Below, one piece after another: positions 60,864-64,000 of a DNA stretch of 64,000 bases. Every line of letters starts with the position of its first letter. Position 1 is the stretch's first letter. The notes under the pieces are model-generated. The model was not told where the DNA came from. It saw only the letters and a program-made list of their open reading frames with translations, and did not search any database. Location: NCBI GenBank assembly GCA_023053685.1, contig JALIGW010000001.1, positions 48,651,859-48,715,858 of the forward strand, given 5' to 3'. Both the position numbers and the translations under genes were made by a program. The DNA comes from Diadophis punctatus similis. Its lineage: Eukaryota > Chordata > Lepidosauria > Squamata > Dipsadidae.

Positions 60864-61333
60864 ACAGGCATACCTTGACTTACGACCACAGTTGGGACCA
60901 GAATGTGCGGTCACCACGATCATATATTGAGTTGGACTCAATTTTATGAGGAGTTTTATGGTGGTCATTAAGTGAATCCCACAGTTGTTAAGCAAATCAT
61001 GCTTCCCCAATAGACGTTTTTTGCTGGAAATTCATAAAAAAGTTGGATATCACAATCACGTGACAACAGGACGTGCAATTGGTTGTAAATGCAAACCGAT
61101 TGCCAAGCACTCAAACTGCAATCATTTATTTATTTATTTATTTGTGTTTGTTTGTTTGTTTGTTTGTTTATTTATTTATTGGATTTATAGGCCGCCCAAC
61201 TCCCTAGGGATCATGTGACCCCAAGGGTTGTGTAATGGTCATAAGTGCGAGTACAGATTTTAGGTCACTTTTCCCAAGGCCATTGTAACTTTGAACTACC
61301 ATTAAACAAATGTTCATAAGTCAAGGACTGCAT
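60864..61333. mobile_element. GTAGTCCTCGACTTA-family element split by an L2 tail
   Basis: Left end CAGGCATACCTTGACTTACG; right end TTCATAAGTCAAGGACTGCA. Interrupted at about 61126-61206 by an L2 3' end. Confidence 0.82.
61126..61206 (-). mobile_element. Very short L2 3' end nested in the element above
   Basis: TTTA/TTTG repeat run followed by GGATTTATAGGCCGCCCAAC and TCCCTAGGG, the reversed L2 tail. ATCAT occurs on both sides. Confidence 0.8.
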
Positions 61334-61346
61334 CTAATGTAACACA

Positions 61347-61567
61347 AGGGTCCCCAATTCCTGGGCCGCGGACCACTACCAGGCCGTGACCTATTCACAA
61401 CTGGGCCGTCGTGTGAGTGGCAAGCTGGCACGCACACATACGTGCGCATGTCAACTTGCAGTTGAGCTGCATGTGCATGGGTGCCGGCCCATCACTTGTG
61501 CAGCTCGGTTCCCCTCCCCACTCCCCCAGCTGGGCCACCAAACTGCAAGGGTTGGGGACCACTGATA
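61347..61567. mobile_element. hAT-like element (GGTCCCCAA family)
   Basis: Ends AAGGGTCCCCAATTCCTGGG and GCAAGGGTTGGGGACCACTG. TAACACA repeats at the two borders (61340-61346 and 61568-61574). The interior has CACGCACACATACGTGCGCA. Confidence 0.8.
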
Positions 61568-61639
61568 TAACACAGTTAGCATTTGCTATCAATTTATCCC
61601 AGTAATGTTCCTTGCAATCTATGTTCATTTCCCACATAC

Positions 61640-62530
61640 TAAACATCAAATTTATGACTGTTCATTTTTAAGCACCAAGGTAAAAGTTTCCAAAGAGCAC
61701 AGGACTCATGGAAGAAAAATCAGTTCTACCTGTTAACAAATATCCGTATATTTTTAAGTCAGGTTCCACAGCATGTTAAAAAGAGATTAGAAGAGTCAGC
61801 AACAGTGTGAAGTTCTCACATTTTCCACTACATTTGCTAAGGCCAGCCAGGCCAACCATGAAAAATAGGTGCCATCTACTGGGCAGAACAAGGATTGGGC
61901 ACTATGGTACTGTTGCTTGTTTTAACAAAAAGTTATATTGAAATGGGCTTTTATATTTCCATTGTTGGCTCAATGAGAAAGTTCACGTAACTCTTATTTT
62001 CTACATGGGTATTGCTTTATTACCTTCATTTTAAAATGCTTTGCAAGAGCATTTTATTATTTTATTTTAACCATCTTTCTAATTACACTCTTTTGTTTCT
62101 CATTTGCAAACACATCCTCAAGATTGTTTTCTTCTCTTACACTTTCTCAGTCTGATTTTTCTACGCTGCTGATCTCTTCTTGGGCTCTTCATTTTGCTCT
62201 CTACTGCAGACACAGGCAATCTTCCAATGACTGAGGCTACTCAATATGTGAGGAGGATAGAGTACTTCAAAATGGATGGGGCTATTTCACATATTTATTT
62301 ATTCATTTGAATTTATTAGCTACTCAAATCCAATGGACATATGTTGGCAGGGCTGGGGTGTGTACATCTCAGTTGTTTTTCAATGGTGGTTTACTTCTAG
62401 GGGGTTGCATTATATCTTTCATCTGCTTCCCCCCTCTAAAAAGAAGGAAAATATGCTTTCAGTTTTCACTAATTATTGTCAAAGAAAGCATACCCAAAAG
62501 AAGACTCAGGGGCTATAGGCAGCCTTTGCC
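61640..62530 (-). other. INTS7: Upstream INTS7 intron, nothing further seen
   Basis: No exon of INTS7 and no known repeat recognised. Confidence 0.5.
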
Positions 62531-62532
62531 TG

Positions 62533-62775
62533 GTAGCAATAGCACTTAAGACTTATATACTACTTTACAGTGCTTTACAGCCCTCTCTAAGTGGTTTACA
62601 GAGTCAGTATATTGCCCGCAACAATCTGGGTCCTCATTTTTCCCACCCTCGGAAGGATGGAAGGCTGAGTCAACCTTGAGCCTTGTGATATTTGAACTGC
62701 CAAATTGCAGTCAGCCGGCAGTCAGCAGAAGTAGCCTGCAGTACTGCACTCTAACCACTGCGCCACCATGGCCTG
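62533..62775 (-). mobile_element. tRNA-derived squamate SINE, minus strand
   Basis: Reversed order: TAGCAATAGCACTTAAGACT, CAATCTGGGTCCTCATTTTT, GGAAGGCTGAGTCAACC, then CTAACCACTGCGCCACCATGG. Confidence 0.92.
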
Positions 62776-63420
62776 GTAATGTTCCTTCTCCCCATTCATT
62801 GCTTCTTCCCTCATTATTGTCTTTCTTTCTATGCTGTTATCTTTTTGAATTATGGGCCTCTTCAAGTAGGGCCTTTTGGCTTCGATTGCTTTGCTTCGCT
62901 TCCAACACAAAATTTCCAGTCTGTAGTCACTATGCAAATAATATTGCTTTTTAGGCATCTTACTTATTTCATGGAATTTCAAAACATCCAGTGATGTCAT
63001 TCATTAATTTAAGTACGCTCTGATGTTGTTTACTGACCAAATGGAATTACTTTTGGAAAGTTCAGCACGGAACTAGCTGGTCAGTGCAATTCTTTGCTGT
63101 TAGTCCCTCAACTCTGTTGGTAAGGATCGACAGTCCTAAATTAAAACTCCTTGTATCCTTCCGTTTCCCTGAATAGATCTTTTGGAAGTTGCATTTGAAA
63201 AGCCCTAGATTCCTCGGTTTGGAAACAGGTTGTCCTTTTGAAACTCATGGTTTGTAGGAATCATTTGCCAATCTTAGTGGCATCTCTAGGGGATTTTATC
63301 AGCAAAGATCTGTCAATTTTCTCCTGGAAGAGCTGGAGAATAAAAACAACCTAATCAAAGACAGCAATTTTATAAGGGTGTCATGCTTTCCACTCCATTT
63401 ATCAATGCAACAATTTAAGT
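62776..63420. other. Unannotated sequence
   Basis: No exon or repeat recognised. Confidence 0.5.
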
Positions 63421-63424
63421 CTGG

Positions 63425-63505
63425 GATGTCCAACCTTGGCAACTTCAACTCTGGCTGGAGAATTCTGGGAGCTGAAGTCCACAAGTCTTAAAGTTGCCAC
63501 CCTTG
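63425..63505. mobile_element. Worn relative of the palindromic MITE
   Basis: GTCCAACCTTGGCAACTTCA and GAATTCTGGGAGCTGAAGTCC resemble one arm pair of the 146-bp palindrome, with many changes. Confidence 0.45.
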
Positions 63506-63540
63506 ATTTAAGTATTGAATACATTGTCAGATAGCAACTA

Positions 63541-63970
63541 CCGTATTTTTCAGAGTATAAGACGCACCTTAGTTTTGGGGGAGGAAAATAGGGAAAACAT
63601 CTGCCTACCAGGTATTCATCTGGCTAGCATCCTTAGTCTGGTCAGCTTCAGCACATTATTTTATCCCCTGGTTAGGGCTTAAAAAAATCTTATTCGGAGC
63701 GAGTAGCAATGAAAAAAAGCCTACAAAGACTTAGGGCTGGAAAAAACCTTCTTCGGAGAGAGTAGCAATGAAAAAAAGCCTGCAAAGACTTAGGGCTGGA
63801 AAAAACCTTCGGAGAGAGTAACAATGTAAGAGCCGGGAAGATCGTTAGCGCCTCGTTACGACTGGGGGAAAAAAGCTTCAAAAAAGCTATATTCAGAGTA
63901 TAAGATGCACCCAAATTTTCAGCCTCTTTTAGGGGGGGAAAAGGTGGGTCTTATACTCCAAAAAATACGA
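63541..63970. mobile_element. Inverted-repeat element (CCGTATTTTTC...GTATAAGACGCACC)
   Basis: 430 bp with ends CCGTATTTTTCAGAGTATAA and TCTTATACTCCAAAAAATACGA, flanked by TA on both sides as in Tc1/mariner-type insertions. The middle has a 56-59 bp tandem repeat (63695-63826, about 2.3 copies) that makes the spurious repeated ORF at 63690-63914. Confidence 0.8.
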
Positions 63971-64000
63971 TAGTTCTGCTGAATGTTCATCAATCTGTAT

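Overview
This window is vertebrate nuclear DNA. It most likely comes from a squamate reptile, probably a snake or a related lizard. It has two split genes with GT-AG (and two GC-AG) introns, one CpG island, several kinds of CR1/L2-type LINEs, about eight copies of a tRNA-derived SINE of a type common in squamates, many short hAT-like inverted-repeat elements with 8-bp target-site duplications, and long microsatellites. There is nothing prokaryotic, no operon and no CRISPR array. The species call rests on repeat content recognised by eye and is not proven.

Two genes are supported, both on the minus strand. At the left edge (54-321) is the first coding exon of LPGAT1, an ER lysophospholipid acyltransferase; the rest of the gene lies left of the window. 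Its promoter is probably the CpG-rich tract at about 1.3-3.6 kb, with a possible untranslated first exon ending at 1306. From 60267 down to 35165 lie nine consecutive coding exons of INTS7 (Integrator complex subunit 7). They encode the C-terminal 477 residues; the N-terminal half lies right of the window. All nine exons join in frame with matching phases, and two of the introns start with GC instead of GT. The order LPGAT1 then INTS7, both on one strand, agrees with the arrangement I recall for other vertebrates.

Layout: 1-3.7 kb, LPGAT1 5' end and CpG island. 3.7-34 kb, intergenic, filled with SINEs, hAT MITEs, CR1-like and L2 LINE fragments, a solo LTR inside a LINE, a 292-bp pure AT tract and other simple repeats. 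34-35.2 kb, likely INTS7 3' UTR. 35.2-60.3 kb, INTS7 exons with repeat-loaded introns. 60.3-64 kb, the next INTS7 intron or upstream flank, again with repeats and no exon that I can see.

The more unusual signals are: two hairpin elements flanked by 15-bp direct repeats; a pair of near-identical 146-bp palindromic MITEs in one INTS7 intron; an 802-bp hAT-like element holding inverted arms of about 155 bp; a SPIN-type element; a recurring NRF1-like core (TGCGCATGCGCA) inside otherwise different MITE families; and a 130-bp duplicated segment that fits no repeat I know.
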